64,000 bases of DNA from Cupriavidus sp. IDO. Its GTDB lineage: Bacteria; Pseudomonadota; Gammaproteobacteria; Burkholderiales; Burkholderiaceae. Position 1 is the first letter of the stretch. The number at the start of each line of letters is the position of its first letter. Below, in pieces: positions 27,233-38,294 of the stretch. The stretch covers positions 100,091-164,090 of the forward strand of contig NZ_JWMA01000018.1 of NCBI RefSeq assembly GCF_000812465.1. Reading direction: 5' to 3'. The notes below the pieces were generated by a model. That model was not told the origin of the DNA, made no database searches, and worked only from the letters and a program-made list of their open reading frames with translations. The position numbers and the translations under genes are program-made.

Positions 27233-29163
27233 TCAACGGACAGCTTCAGTTTCGCTGGCATCGCGTCGCGCAGGGCATTGGCCACCACGATCGATTCCGC
27301 CCGCGCCAGCATGGCGCGGGTGATGACTGCCTCCGACGCAGGCGTGTCGAACAACGCATCGCCCTCTTCCAGCATCACCGCACGCATCACGCCCGGCAGG
27401 ATGTCGGCCGAGAGCGGCGGCGTCAGCCAGCGGCCATCCACCTTGACGAAGACGGAGCTGCGCCCGCCTTCGAGCAGCTCGCCGCGCGTGTTGAAGAAGA
27501 GGCGGTCGAAGCAGCCATCGCGCTCGGCGGCCTGCCAGCCGGCATCGAAGACCGCGCGTGCGCTGGTCTTGTGGCGGCGCATCGGATCGGCGTCCGCAAG
27601 CGGCTCCGCGGCCAGGTCGACCATGACAGGTGATGCGCCGAGCGGCGCCAGTGCTCCGCTGGCGAAGGTCAGTGCTCCCGCCTTGTTCACGCTCATGCGC
27701 AGGCGCCACGTGCCCGCGCCAAGGCGCACCGCCTCGGCCTGCACCGCGGCCCTTGCCGCCGCAAGATCAAACGCAAAGCCGAAGGCCGCGGCCGATGCCG
27801 CCAGCCGGGACAGATGCCGTTCCGGCCGGAGGCATCTGCCGTCTTCCGCGCGCATGGTTTCGAACAGCGTGAAACCGGGATCGTGGCGCGTCAGGAAGCG
27901 GGCCTTCCAGCCGCATTCGGCAAATTCTTCGGCCGCCACGCTGTCATGCACGATGCCGCCGCCCACGCCCATCTCGCCCGCGCGCAGGCCGTCCGCAGCC
28001 GGCGCGGCAAGCACCAGCGTGCGGATCGCGACAGACAGAGCAAAGGGACCGATTCCGCTGTCGGCGGCAACCGGTGCATCCAGCCAGCCGATCGCCCCCG
28101 TGTAGAGTCCGCGCGGCGCCGCTTCCAGCTCGGCAATGATCTGCATGGTGCGACGCTTGGGCGCGCCGGTGATCGAGCCGCATGGGAACAACGCTGCAAG
28201 CAGTTCGGAGAACGCCGTGCCCGCCCTCGCCGTGGCTGTCACGGTGGAAGTCATCTGCAGCACCGCGCCGAAGGGCTGCACCGAAAAGCGCTCCGGCACC
28301 GCCACGCTCCCGGGCTGCGCGACGCGTCCGAGGTCATTGCGCAGCAGGTCGACGATCATCACGTTCTCGGCGCGATTCTTGGCATCGGCCGCCAGCGCCG
28401 CCGCGGCTTCGGCATCGCGCGCGGGATCGCCGGAGCGTGGCGCGGTGCCCTTCATCGGGCGCGTCAGCAGATGGCCGTGGCCATCATGGCTCACGAACAG
28501 CTCGGGCGAAAGCGACAGCACCCATCCGTCACCGGGCAGGCAGGCCAGCGCCGCGAACGGCACGGGTTGGGCGGCACGCAGCGCGGCGAACAAAGCCATG
28601 GGATCGCCGAAGGCGGAGAACCGCAGGCGCTGCGTGAAGTTGACCTGGTATGTGTCGCCGGCCTCGATCCACTGATGGATACGGGCAATGCCTTCGTCGA
28701 ATGCCTCGCGCGAGGTGTCGGAGGCTACGTTCATCATTCCCGCCGGGGATTGGGCCTCGGCCTGTTCCGCCAGCCATGCAGCCACGCCCTGCGTATCCAT
28801 GCGCCGCAGCTGACGGAACCACAGCAGCCGCAACGCGCCGTCGTGGAACGGCAAGCCGGTTCCCGTGTGGACGGGCGCGCCCACCAGCGGGCCGCCGAAT
28901 TCGTACGGGGCAAATAGCGTAGCGTGCCAGCCTCGGCGCCAGCCGTCAGCGAGCATGGCATCGATCTGCGCGACATCGCTGCCGACCGCGAAGACGTCTT
29001 CGCGTGCGAAGCCGGTATAGAGGCGCGACGCGGCTTGCCCCGCCGGTGCCGTGGCGTCATCGAGAAGGACGAAGACCTCTTCTCCGGCTGGCGGTGTGCT
29101 CCCCTCGCCCGCTTGCGGGAGAGGGGCCGGGGGTGAGGGCGGAGGCTGGATGCTTGCTACCAC
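27229..29163 (-). CDS. pabBC: fused aminodeoxychorismate synthase component I and aminodeoxychorismate lyase (PabB-PabC)
   Basis: A 644-residue bifunctional p-aminobenzoate enzyme. Residues about 130 to 425 are the chorismate-binding PabB part: GDTYQVNFTQRL, KNRAENVMIVDLLRNDLGRV, and PCGSITGAPKRRTM. Residues about 430 to 644 are a class IV PLP lyase with the catalytic Lys in RHKTSARAVFD. The start is uncertain. GTG 29163 is the only usable start before residue 69, and the first 28 residues (Pro/Ala/Gly-rich) are encoded by a dispersed inverted-repeat element. The ancestral start may thus have been altered by repeat insertion. It supplies PABA for the folate pathway. Confidence 0.92.
   Translation of the reverse strand: MVASIQPPPSPPAPLPQAGEGSTPPAGEEVFVLLDDATAPAGQAASRLYTGFAREDVFAVGSDVAQIDAMLADGWRRGWHATLFAPYEFGGPLVGAPVHTGTGLPFHDGALRLLWFRQLRRMDTQGVAAWLAEQAEAQSPAGMMNVASDTSREAFDEGIARIHQWIEAGDTYQVNFTQRLRFSAFGDPMALFAALRAAQPVPFAALACLPGDGWVLSLSPELFVSHDGHGHLLTRPMKGTAPRSGDPARDAEAAAALAADAKNRAENVMIVDLLRNDLGRVAQPGSVAVPERFSVQPFGAVLQMTSTVTATARAGTAFSELLAALFPCGSITGAPKRRTMQIIAELEAAPRGLYTGAIGWLDAPVAADSGIGPFALSVAIRTLVLAAPAADGLRAGEMGVGGGIVHDSVAAEEFAECGWKARFLTRHDPGFTLFETMRAEDGRCLRPERHLSRLAASAAAFGFAFDLAAARAAVQAEAVRLGAGTWRLRMSVNKAGALTFASGALAPLGASPVMVDLAAEPLADADPMRRHKTSARAVFDAGWQAAERDGCFDRLFFNTRGELLEGGRSSVFVKVDGRWLTPPLSADILPGVMRAVMLEEGDALFDTPASEAVITRAMLARAESIVVANALRDAMPAKLKLSVD
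29099..29142 (+). repeat. REP-like repeat, copy 1 (inside pabBC 5' end)
   Basis: A GC-rich palindromic repeat with core CCCGCTTGCGGGAGAGGGG followed by CCGGGGGTGAGGG. It forms an inverted pair with the copy at 29288..29330, and related copies occur at 48452..48490 and 48522..48564. This copy is translated as the N-terminus of PabBC. Confidence 0.8.
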
Positions 29164-29287
29164 GGGAAAATCTTCAGGAAAGACAGAACTGCGAGCGCGA
29201 GGAGGAAACGGCGGGACAACGACGCATTATCGCGCGGCGGAAGAGCGTGAGGTAATTGACTGGGCTGGTAGCGATGGCAGCGCCTGC

Positions 29288-29330
29288 CTCTCCCCCGGCC
29301 CCTCTCCCCCAAGCGGGAGAGGGGAGGAAC
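29288..29330 (-). repeat. REP-like repeat, copy 2
   Basis: Reverse orientation of the 29099..29142 repeat (CCCCCGGCCCCTCTCCCCC then AAGCGGGAGAGGGG). The head-to-head pair brackets about 145 bases upstream of pabBC. It lies between pabBC and the dnaJ terminator. Confidence 0.8.
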
Positions 29331-29360
29331 ACACAGTGGGGGCCGGGCAACGTTGTCCAC

Positions 29361-29396
29361 AAAACAAAAAACCGGCCACGCTTTCACATGGCCGGT
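29361..29396 (-). terminator. rho-independent terminator of dnaKJ
   Basis: ACCGGCCA (29371..29378) pairs with TGGCCGGT (29389..29396). On the minus strand it is followed by a T-rich run (complement of 29361..29370). It is placed 19 bases after the dnaJ stop. Confidence 0.88.
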
Positions 29397-29414
29397 CTCT
29401 GACAACACACCGAT

Positions 29415-30551
29415 TCAGCTGAAGAAGCTCTTCACCTTGTCCAGCCAGGACTGCTCCTGCGGGCTGTGGCGCGAGCCGCCTTCGTGCACCGAGCGGTCGA
29501 ACTGGCGCAGCATGTCCTTCTGCGCCTCGGTCAGCTTCACGGGCGTCTCCACGTTCACATGCACGTAGAGGTCGCCCGGATAGCCCGAACGCACACCCTT
29601 GATGCCCTTGCCGCGCAGGCGGAAGGTCTTGCCGGCCTGCGTGCCTTCCGGTACGGGGAAGCTGGCCTTGCCGCCCAGCGTGGGCACTTCCAGGTCGCCG
29701 CCCAGCGCCGCGGTGGCGAAGGAGATCGGCATCTGGCAGTGCAGGTCGTCGCCGTCGCGCTCGAACACGGCATGCGGCTTGATGTGGACTTCCACGTACA
29801 GGTCACCGGGGGGGCCGCCGTTGATGCCAGGCTCGCCGTTGCCGGACGAGCGGATGCGCATGCCTTCGTCGATGCCGGCCGGGATCTTCACTTCCAGCGT
29901 CTTCTGCGACTTCAGCTTGCCCTGGCCGTGGCACTTGGTGCACGGCTTGGGAATGAACTTGCCGCTGCCGTGGCACTTCGGGCAGGTCTGCTGCATGGTG
30001 AAGAAGCCCTGCGACACGCGCACCTGGCCCACGCCGTTACAGGTCGGGCAGGTCTCGACGCTCGAGCCCGGCTCGGCGCCGTTGCCGTGGCAGTGATCGC
30101 ATTCGTCCCAGTGCGGCACGCGGATCTGCGCCTCGTGGCCGTGCGCGGCCTGCTCCAGCGAGATCTCCATGCTGTAGCGCAGGTCGGCGCCACGGTAGGC
30201 CTGCGGGCCGCCGCCACCGCGACGGCCACCGGCCTGCTGGCCGAAGATGTCGCCGAAGATGTCGCCGAACGCCTCGGCAAAGCCGCCGTAACCCTGGCCG
30301 CCGCCGAAGCCGCCAGCCATGTTCGGATCCACGCCGGCATGGCCATACTGGTCGTATGCCGCCTTCTTCTCCGAATCGGAAAGCATCTCGTAGGCCTCTT
30401 TGACCTCCTTGAATTTTTCCTCGGATTCCTTGTTGTCCGGATTGCGGTCCGGGTGGTACTTCATCGCGAGCTTGCGATAAGCCTTCTTGATCTCGTCGTC
30501 GCTCGCGTTCTTGCCTACCCCGAGCACTTCGTAGTAGTCACGTTTTGCCAT
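29415..30551 (-). CDS. dnaJ: molecular chaperone DnaJ (Hsp40)
   Basis: A 378-residue class A J-protein that delivers unfolded clients to DnaK and stimulates its ATPase. The J-domain spans residues 5 to 70 with HPD in [10 protein letters not shown] long Gly/Phe-rich region includes GGGQGYGGF and AGGRRGGGG. Four zinc-binding CxxCxGxG repeats follow: [24 protein letters not shown] and CTKCHGQG. The C-terminal substrate and dimerisation domains are complete. It is downstream of dnaK by 154 bases with a hairpin between, and a good terminator follows. Confidence 0.98.
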   Translation of the reverse strand: MAKRDYYEVLGVGKNASDDEIKKAYRKLAMKYHPDRNPDNKESEEKFKEVKEAYEMLSDSEKKAAYDQYGHAGVDPNMAGGFGGGQGYGGFAEAFGDIFGDIFGQQAGGRRGGGGPQAYRGADLRYSMEISLEQAAHGHEAQIRVPHWDECDHCHGNGAEPGSSVETCPTCNGVGQVRVSQGFFTMQQTCPKCHGSGKFIPKPCTKCHGQGKLKSQKTLEVKIPAGIDEGMRIRSSGNGEPGINGGPPGDLYVEVHIKPHAVFERDGDDLHCQMPISFATAALGGDLEVPTLGGKASFPVPEGTQAGKTFRLRGKGIKGVRSGYPGDLYVHVNVETPVKLTEAQKDMLRQFDRSVHEGGSRHSPQEQSWLDKVKSFFS

Positions 30552-30678
30552 GGTGGCTCTTACCTGATTGGCCTGGCATGCGCGTCCGGCGCAGGCCTGG
30601 CGAATAGCAAAAAAGCCGAGCGAGGCATCCGACCGTGGTTACCCACCTGGTCCGATGTCCGTCGCCCGGCGTCGGGGA

Positions 30679-30698
30679 GGCGGAGATCACTCTCCGCC
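30679..30698 (-). other. hairpin in the dnaK-dnaJ intergenic region
   Basis: GGCGGAGA (30679..30686) pairs perfectly with TCTCCGCC (30691..30698) around a four-base loop, directly after the dnaK stop. There is no T tract after it on the minus strand, so it is more likely a stabilising or processing hairpin than a terminator. A short T run occurs further on near 30610..30616. Confidence 0.5.
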
Positions 30699-30705
30699 GG
30701 CCCGA

Positions 30706-32661
<1,956 letters not shown>

Positions 32662-32716
32662 TATTCTCTCCTCTTGAGCCTCGCTATCCGCGCGGCTGCA
32701 ATTCAACCTGATGGCG

Positions 32717-32746
32717 AAATGTGGCCGTCCGAGGGCTTTTCAAGGG
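32717..32746 (-). promoter_or_regulatory. dnaK: sigma-32 (RpoH) type promoter of dnaK
   Basis: On the minus strand CCCTTGAAA (32746..32738), a 13-base spacer and CCACATTT (32724..32717). This is close to the heat-shock consensus CTTGAA / CCCCATnT. The match in sequence, spacing and position upstream of dnaK makes RpoH control likely. Confidence 0.75.
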
Positions 32747-32867
32747 CGGAAGCGGCAATTCCGAGTAATTTTCTCGGCTAATCCTTTCGGACAACGGCAG
32801 CCGGACGCTGGCCTTGAGCCGCTAGCTTCCCCCCGTACGTCGAAACCCGTCAAATGACGGATTTTCA

Positions 32868-33428
32868 TCACTTTTCAGCGGACTTCCGCTCGCGCTGCCA
32901 AAGCACGTCGCTGCCGCCCGCGGCACGGTTCAATACCCGCGCCAAAACGAACATCAGGTCGGACAGTCGGTTCAGGTACTGGCGCGGCGCCTCGTTGAGC
33001 GCTTCGGCGGCGCCAAGGGCCACCAGCGCCCGTTCGGCGCGCCGGCAGACGGTGCGGCAGATGTGAGCCTGCGCGGCGGCGCGGCTGCCGCCGGGGAGGA
33101 TGAATTCGGCCAGCCGGGGCAGGTTGGCGTTGTAGCCGGCCAGCCAGGTGTCGAGCTGGGCCACCTGCTCTGCCTTGAGCAGGGTGTAGCCCGGGATGGA
33201 CAATTCGCCACCCAGATCGAACAGGTCGTGCTGGACGTGCAGCAGCGCGGCGCGCACGTCCTCGGGCAGCGATTCGGTCAGCAGCACGCCGACGTGGCAG
33301 TTCAGCTCGTCCACGTCGCCGATGGCGGCAATGCGCAGGCTGTCCTTGCCGGTGCGGCTGCCGTCGCCGAGGCCGGTGGTGCCGGCGTCGCCGGTGCGGG
33401 TGGCAATCTTGGACAGGCGGTGGCCCAT
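32868..33428 (-). CDS. cob(I)alamin adenosyltransferase, PduO type
   Basis: A 186-residue ATP:corrinoid adenosyltransferase that makes adenosylcobalamin. The ATP-binding N-terminal motif is SKIATRTGDAGTTGLGDGSR, FILPGGS is in the middle, and the helix motif RRAERALVAL plus NRLSDLMFVLARVLNR are PduO hallmarks. I start at ATG 33428 with GGAGACCGG upstream; a longer frame exists but lacks support. It is unrelated in function to its neighbours dnaK and the FAD oxidase. Confidence 0.93.
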   Translation of the reverse strand: MGHRLSKIATRTGDAGTTGLGDGSRTGKDSLRIAAIGDVDELNCHVGVLLTESLPEDVRAALLHVQHDLFDLGGELSIPGYTLLKAEQVAQLDTWLAGYNANLPRLAEFILPGGSRAAAQAHICRTVCRRAERALVALGAAEALNEAPRQYLNRLSDLMFVLARVLNRAAGGSDVLWQRERKSAEK

Positions 33429-33704
33429 GCCGGTCTCCTCCGAAGAAACAATGTGGCCATGGCGCTGCCGCCGAAGTGCGGGGCCATGGAAATGGCGAAT
33501 TATGGCGCGCTTTGCCGCCCGCCGGTACGCTGCCGGCCCGTGCCGAAGGCGGGTATCGCCGCTCACGGGGGTGCATCAGGCGCCGCGCGGCGTAAAATGG
33601 CTGCATTCGTCAAACTGACAACCGGGTCGCGCTCCCGCCCGCCGGCACCCGCCGCTCACTCGCGGAGGGCTCCACGCCGCCAGGCCGACCCGACGGAGAC
33701 CCGC

Positions 33705-35135
33705 ATGAACCACCCCACGCCCCACGCCGCGCTGGCACGCCGCCCGCTTCCGCCTGCCGTGCGCGAAGCCCTTGAAGCCCGCTTCGGCGATCGGTTCACC
33801 ACCTCGGCAGGCGTGTGCGAGCACCATGGCCGCGACGAGTCTCCGTTCCCGCCGGAACTGCCCGATGGCGTGGTATTCGCGCACAGCACCGAGGAAGTCG
33901 CCGAGGTAGCGAGGCTGTGCAACCAGCATGGCGTGCCGCTGATTCCCTACGGCGCCGGCTCGTCGCTCGAAGGCCACCTGCTCGCCGTGGCCGGCGGCAT
34001 CAGCCTCGACCTGTCGCAGATGAACAAGGTCCTGTCGGTGCAGCCCGAGGACCTGACCGTGACGGTCCAGACCGGCGTGTTGCGCAAGCAGCTCAACCAG
34101 GAGATCAAGGACACCGGCCTGTTCTTCCCGATCGATCCCGGCGCGGATGCCTCGCTGGGCGGCATGTGCGCCACGCGCGCGTCGGGGACCAACGCGGTGC
34201 GCTACGGCACCATGCGCGAGAACGTGCTGGCGCTGACCGTGGTGACGGCCGACGGCCGCATCATCCGCACCGGCACCCATGCCCGCAAGTCTTCGGCCGG
34301 CTATGACCTCACCCGTCTTTTTGTCGGCAGCGAAGGCACGCTCGGCATCATCACCGAGGTGACAGTGCGCCTGTATCCGCAGCCGGAAGCCATCTCCGCC
34401 GCAGTCTGCGCCTTCCCCAGCATGGGCAGCGCCGTGCAAGCGGTGATCGAAACCATCCAGCTCGGGGTGCCCGTTGCGCGCGTGGAGTTTGTCGACGCGC
34501 TGGCAATCCGCGCGATCAACCGCCACGACAACCTGACGTTGCCGGAAACGCCGCACCTGTTCTTCGAATTCCACGGCACCGAGGCCGGCGTGCGCGAGCA
34601 GGCCGAGACCGTGCAGCAGATCACCGCCGAGCACGGCGGCCAGGGCTTCGAATGGGCCACGCGCCCGGAAGACCGCAGCCGGCTGTGGAACGCGCGCCAT
34701 ACCGCGTACTTCGCCATGCTGCAACTCAAACCGGGCTGCAAGTCGGTGACCACCGATGTGTGCGTGCCGATCTCGCGCCTGGCCGACTGCGTCACCGAGA
34801 CCGAGAAGGACCTGAACGCGTCGTCGCTGCCCTGCCCCATCGTCGGCCATGTCGGCGACGGCAACTTTCACGTGGCGATCCTGGTCGACCCGGACAAGCC
34901 CGAGGAAATGGCCGAGGCGGAGGTCATCAACCGTCGCATCGTCGAGCGCGCGCTGGCCATGGGCGGCACCTGCACCGGCGAGCACGGCGTGGGCCTGCAC
35001 AAGATGGGCTTCCTGGTGCAGGAGCATGGCGAGGACGCGCTGGACCTGATGCGCGTCATCAAGGATGCGCTGGATCCCAACCACATCCTGAACCCGGGCA
35101 AGATCTTCAGCGCCACGCGCGGCCCCGCACAGTAA
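33705..35135 (+). CDS. FAD-linked D-2-hydroxyacid dehydrogenase (D-lactate dehydrogenase-like)
   Basis: A 476-residue flavoprotein of the GlcD/LDHD family. The FAD_binding_4 domain includes VPLIPYGAGSSLEGHLLAVAGG and the conserved SLGGMCATRASGTNAVRYGTMREN. The C-terminal oxidase domain has HVGDGNFHVAILVDP with its metal-binding His residues, and TCTGEHGVGLHK. The best resemblance is to mitochondrial-type D-lactate dehydrogenase rather than the glycolate oxidase GlcD found 3 kb further on. The start at ATG 33705 has CGGAG about seven bases upstream. The LysR gene follows by 12 bases and may regulate it. Confidence 0.88.
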   Translation: MNHPTPHAALARRPLPPAVREALEARFGDRFTTSAGVCEHHGRDESPFPPELPDGVVFAHSTEEVAEVARLCNQHGVPLIPYGAGSSLEGHLLAVAGGISLDLSQMNKVLSVQPEDLTVTVQTGVLRKQLNQEIKDTGLFFPIDPGADASLGGMCATRASGTNAVRYGTMRENVLALTVVTADGRIIRTGTHARKSSAGYDLTRLFVGSEGTLGIITEVTVRLYPQPEAISAAVCAFPSMGSAVQAVIETIQLGVPVARVEFVDALAIRAINRHDNLTLPETPHLFFEFHGTEAGVREQAETVQQITAEHGGQGFEWATRPEDRSRLWNARHTAYFAMLQLKPGCKSVTTDVCVPISRLADCVTETEKDLNASSLPCPIVGHVGDGNFHVAILVDPDKPEEMAEAEVINRRIVERALAMGGTCTGEHGVGLHKMGFLVQEHGEDALDLMRVIKDALDPNHILNPGKIFSATRGPAQ

Positions 35136-35147
35136 GCGGCGCTCGGG

Positions 35148-36038
35148 ATGGCCTCCATGTTCAACCGCGTTCCGCCGCTGCACCTGCTGATCGCGTTCGA
35201 AGCTGCCGCGCGCCTTGGCAGCTTTGCGCGCGCGGCCGAAGAGCTGTCAGTTACGCCCAGCGCGGTCTCGCACCGTATCAAGAACCTCGAGGAGCTGTGG
35301 GGCGAAGACCTGTTCGTGCGCTCCAACGCCGCTCTGCGCCTGACCGCGGCCGGCACGCGCTACCTGCGCAACGTGCAGGATGCGCTCAAGTCGCTCAACG
35401 AACTGGCGCGGCCCGAGTACAACAAGCTGCGCACGCGGCTGCGGGTGGCGATCCCGCCAACCTTCGGCCGCCAGCACCTGGTGCCGCGCCTGCCAGAGTT
35501 CGGCACGCTATACCCGCATATCGACCTTGAGCTGCACCTGGCCATTCCGTTCCTGGACGTGAAGGCCGAAGACACCGATGTGGAGATCCGCTACGGCACG
35601 GGGCGCTATCCCGACCTGAAGACCACCAAGCTCCTCGTCGAGCCAGTGTTCCCTGCCTGCGGGCGCGAGTACTACGAGCGCGTTAACGGCCGGGCCGTCA
35701 CCAAGCCCGAGCATCTGCACAACCTGGTCCTGCTGCGCAGCCCGCTCGAACCCTGGAAGCCATGGTTCGAGACCGCCGGCCTGGACTGGCCCGAGCCACA
35801 GACGGGGCCGCAGTTCAATGATATCGGCCTGATGCTGGAAGCCATCGCCTCCAACCAGGGCGTGGCGCTGGTGCGCCAGCGCATGGCCCGGCACTGGCTG
35901 TCGCTGGGCCAGATGGTGCGCCTGCTTGACGTGGAGTCGGTCTCGCCGCACGGCTATTACATCGTCGAACGGGAACAGGCACCGCTCAAGCCGGAAGCGC
36001 GCTATTTCGTTGACTGGCTGCTGAGCCTGGACTGGTAG
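35148..36038 (+). CDS. LysR-family transcriptional regulator (GcvA-like)
   Basis: A 296-residue regulator. The N-terminal winged helix-turn-helix has LGSFARAAEELSVTPSAVSHRIKNLEELWGEDLFVR, and the C-terminal domain is a PBP2-type effector domain. The opening PPLHLLIAFEAAARLGSF is like the GcvA subgroup. It starts at ATG 35148 (or 35157). It lies 12 bases after the D-2-hydroxyacid dehydrogenase on the same strand, so it is likely in the same transcript. Ligand and targets are unknown. Confidence 0.92.
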   Translation: MASMFNRVPPLHLLIAFEAAARLGSFARAAEELSVTPSAVSHRIKNLEELWGEDLFVRSNAALRLTAAGTRYLRNVQDALKSLNELARPEYNKLRTRLRVAIPPTFGRQHLVPRLPEFGTLYPHIDLELHLAIPFLDVKAEDTDVEIRYGTGRYPDLKTTKLLVEPVFPACGREYYERVNGRAVTKPEHLHNLVLLRSPLEPWKPWFETAGLDWPEPQTGPQFNDIGLMLEAIASNQGVALVRQRMARHWLSLGQMVRLLDVESVSPHGYYIVEREQAPLKPEARYFVDWLLSLDW

Positions 36039-36058
36039 CCCTGCACACACTATCCGCC

Positions 36059-36586
36059 ATGCAGATCCGACTGCTCACTCCCGCCGATGCCGCCGCCTTC
36101 AAGGACCTGCGCCTGGCCGGGCTGCTGGAAGCGCCGGAAGCCTTCGCTTCCAGCCTCGAAGAAGAACGCGACCTGCCGCCGGAAACCGTGGCCGCGAGGC
36201 TGGCGGCCACCGCGGACAAGTCGGTCTTCGGCGCGTTCGATGGGGCGGCGCTGGTTGGCGTGGTCGGGTTGATGCGCGAGGAGAAGGCAAAGCATCGGCA
36301 CAAGGCCTTCATCTATGGCATGTACGTGGCGCCCGGATACCGCGACCGCAAGCTTGGCCGGCAGATGATGGAACGCGCGATGAAGCTGGCCGCCACCATG
36401 CCGGGCGTGCGCCAGGTAACGCTATGCGTCAACGCCGCGAACCCCGGCGCGATCCGCCTGTATGAGTCCCTCGGCTTTGTCCGCTTCGGGCTGGAGCCCG
36501 ACGCGCTGTACGTGGCACCGCACTTTTACGACAAGCTCGACATGGTGTGCCGGCTACCTGCCGCCGCCGACGCCCCGGCAAGCTGA
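36059..36586 (+). CDS. GNAT family N-acetyltransferase
   Basis: A 175-residue acetyltransferase with an N-terminal IRLLTPADAAAFKDLRL segment. The acetyl-CoA motif is YGMYVAPGYRDRKLGRQMMERAM, and LCVNAANPGAIRLYESLGFVRFG follows. The substrate cannot be deduced. It begins 20 bases after the LysR gene and may be co-transcribed. It is followed by 178 bases before glcD. Confidence 0.88.
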   Translation: MQIRLLTPADAAAFKDLRLAGLLEAPEAFASSLEEERDLPPETVAARLAATADKSVFGAFDGAALVGVVGLMREEKAKHRHKAFIYGMYVAPGYRDRKLGRQMMERAMKLAATMPGVRQVTLCVNAANPGAIRLYESLGFVRFGLEPDALYVAPHFYDKLDMVCRLPAAADAPAS

Positions 36587-36764
36587 GGGCGGCATTACCG
36601 GCACCGGCAGGCGGTGCTACTCTCGTCATGATGAGGATTTTTGATCGGCCTGGCATGCCGAATTCACGTACGCGGGAGCGCTGGCGGCGACATGCCTGCG
36701 CTATAGTCACCCGTCCCGCCCGGCCGCACGGCACAACGCCGCCAGGGCCACCTCAGGAGTTGCC

Positions 36765-38276
36765 ATGAATGCCCCGCACGATGCCCCGAAGATCGCCAGC
36801 GACAGCGCCGGCATTGCCGACGGCCGCCGCAGCGCGCTGCTCGCCGGACTGGCGCAGATCCTGCCGGACGCAGCTCTGCTGTGGAAACCCGAGGACACCG
36901 TTCCCTACGAATGCGACGGCCTGGCCGCCTACCGGCAAGTGCCGATGGCCGTGGCGCTGCCGGACACCGAGGAACAGGTCTGCGCAATCCTGCGCCTGTG
37001 CCACAAGCTGGGCGTCCCGGTCGTGCCGCGCGGCGCCGGCACCAGCCTGTCCGGCGGCGCGATGCCGATCGCCGAAGGACTGGTGCTGTCGCTGGCCAAG
37101 TTCAAGCGCATCCTGAGCGTGGATCCGCGCTCGCGCACCGCGGTGGTCCAGCCGGGCGTGCGCAACCTGGCGATCTCCGATGCCGCCGCACCATACAACC
37201 TCTACTACGCACCGGACCCCTCTTCGCAGATCGCCTGCACCATCGGCGGCAATGTCAGCGAGAATTCCGGCGGCGTGCACTGCCTGAAATACGGCCTGAC
37301 CGTGCACAACGTGCTGCGCGTGCGTGCCGTGACGATGGAAGGCGAAGTCGTCGTGTTCGGCTCCGAAGCGCCCGACGCCCCGGGCCTGGACCTGCTGGCC
37401 GTGCTGATCGGTTCCGAGGGCATGCTGGCGGTTGTGACCGAGGTCACCGTCAAGCTGATTCCCAAGCCGCAGCTGGCGCAGGTGATCATGGCCTGCTTCG
37501 ACGATGTCGAGAAAGGCGGCAACGCGGTGGCGGACGTGATCGCCGCCGGCATCATCCCGGCTGGGCTGGAGATGATGGACAAGCCGGCCACGGCCGCGGT
37601 GGAGGAATTCGTGCACGCCGGCTACGACCTGGATGCCGCCGCCATCCTGCTGTGCGAGTCCGACGGCACCCCGGAAGAGGTGGCGGAGGAAATCGAACGC
37701 ATGAGCGCGGTGCTGACGGCGTCCGGCTGCACGCGCATCGTGGTGTCGCAGAACGAAGCCGAGCGGCTGCGCTTCTGGAGCGGGCGCAAGAACGCCTTCC
37801 CCGCCGCCGGCCGCATCTCGCCGGACTATTACTGCATGGACGGCACCATCCCGCGCAAGCACATCGGCACGCTGCTCAAGCGCATCGAGGAAATGGAGCG
37901 CAAGTACGCCCTGCGCTGCATCAACGTGTTCCATGCCGGCGACGGCAATATGCACCCGCTGATCCTGTTCGATGGCGCGGACCAGGACGAATGGCACCGC
38001 GCCGAGCTGTTCGGCGCCGACATCCTGGAAGCCTGCGTGGAACTGGGCGGCACCGTCACCGGCGAGCATGGCGTGGGCGTGGAGAAGCTCAATTCGATGT
38101 GCGTGCAGTTCTCGCCTTCGGAACGCGACATGTTCTTCAGCGTGAAGGCGGCCTTCGACCCGGCGCGCCTGCTTAACCCGGACAAGGCCATTCCCACCCT
38201 CGCGCGCTGCGCCGAGTACGGCAAGATGCACGTGAAGAAGGGCCTGCTCCCTCATCCCGACCTGCCGCGCTTCTGA
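36765..38276 (+). CDS. glcD: glycolate oxidase FAD-binding subunit GlcD
   Basis: A 503-residue flavoprotein subunit that oxidises glycolate to glyoxylate as part of the GlcDEF complex. FAD segment: VPVVPRGAGTSLSGGAMPIAEG, then CTIGGNVSENSGGVHCLKYGLTVHN and SEGMLAVVTEVTVKL. The C-terminal domain has VFHAGDGNMHPLILFD and TVTGEHGVGVEK. It starts at ATG 36765 with CAGGAG upstream. It opens the operon, and an ion-channel gene intervenes before glcE. Confidence 0.96.
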   Translation: MNAPHDAPKIASDSAGIADGRRSALLAGLAQILPDAALLWKPEDTVPYECDGLAAYRQVPMAVALPDTEEQVCAILRLCHKLGVPVVPRGAGTSLSGGAMPIAEGLVLSLAKFKRILSVDPRSRTAVVQPGVRNLAISDAAAPYNLYYAPDPSSQIACTIGGNVSENSGGVHCLKYGLTVHNVLRVRAVTMEGEVVVFGSEAPDAPGLDLLAVLIGSEGMLAVVTEVTVKLIPKPQLAQVIMACFDDVEKGGNAVADVIAAGIIPAGLEMMDKPATAAVEEFVHAGYDLDAAAILLCESDGTPEEVAEEIERMSAVLTASGCTRIVVSQNEAERLRFWSGRKNAFPAAGRISPDYYCMDGTIPRKHIGTLLKRIEEMERKYALRCINVFHAGDGNMHPLILFDGADQDEWHRAELFGADILEACVELGGTVTGEHGVGVEKLNSMCVQFSPSERDMFFSVKAAFDPARLLNPDKAIPTLARCAEYGKMHVKKGLLPHPDLPRF

Positions 38277-38294
38277 AGCCGGCGCCCATTGCAG

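Noticed and set aside
29099..29330. Repeat pair as a CRISPR or an insertion sequence
   Set aside because: Only two inverted palindromic copies with no transposase between them; fits REP/BIME elements better.
30600..30705. Terminator between dnaK and dnaJ
   Set aside because: The good hairpin (30679..30698) has no T tract after it and the T run near 30612 has only a three-base-pair stem, so read-through from dnaK to dnaJ is expected.
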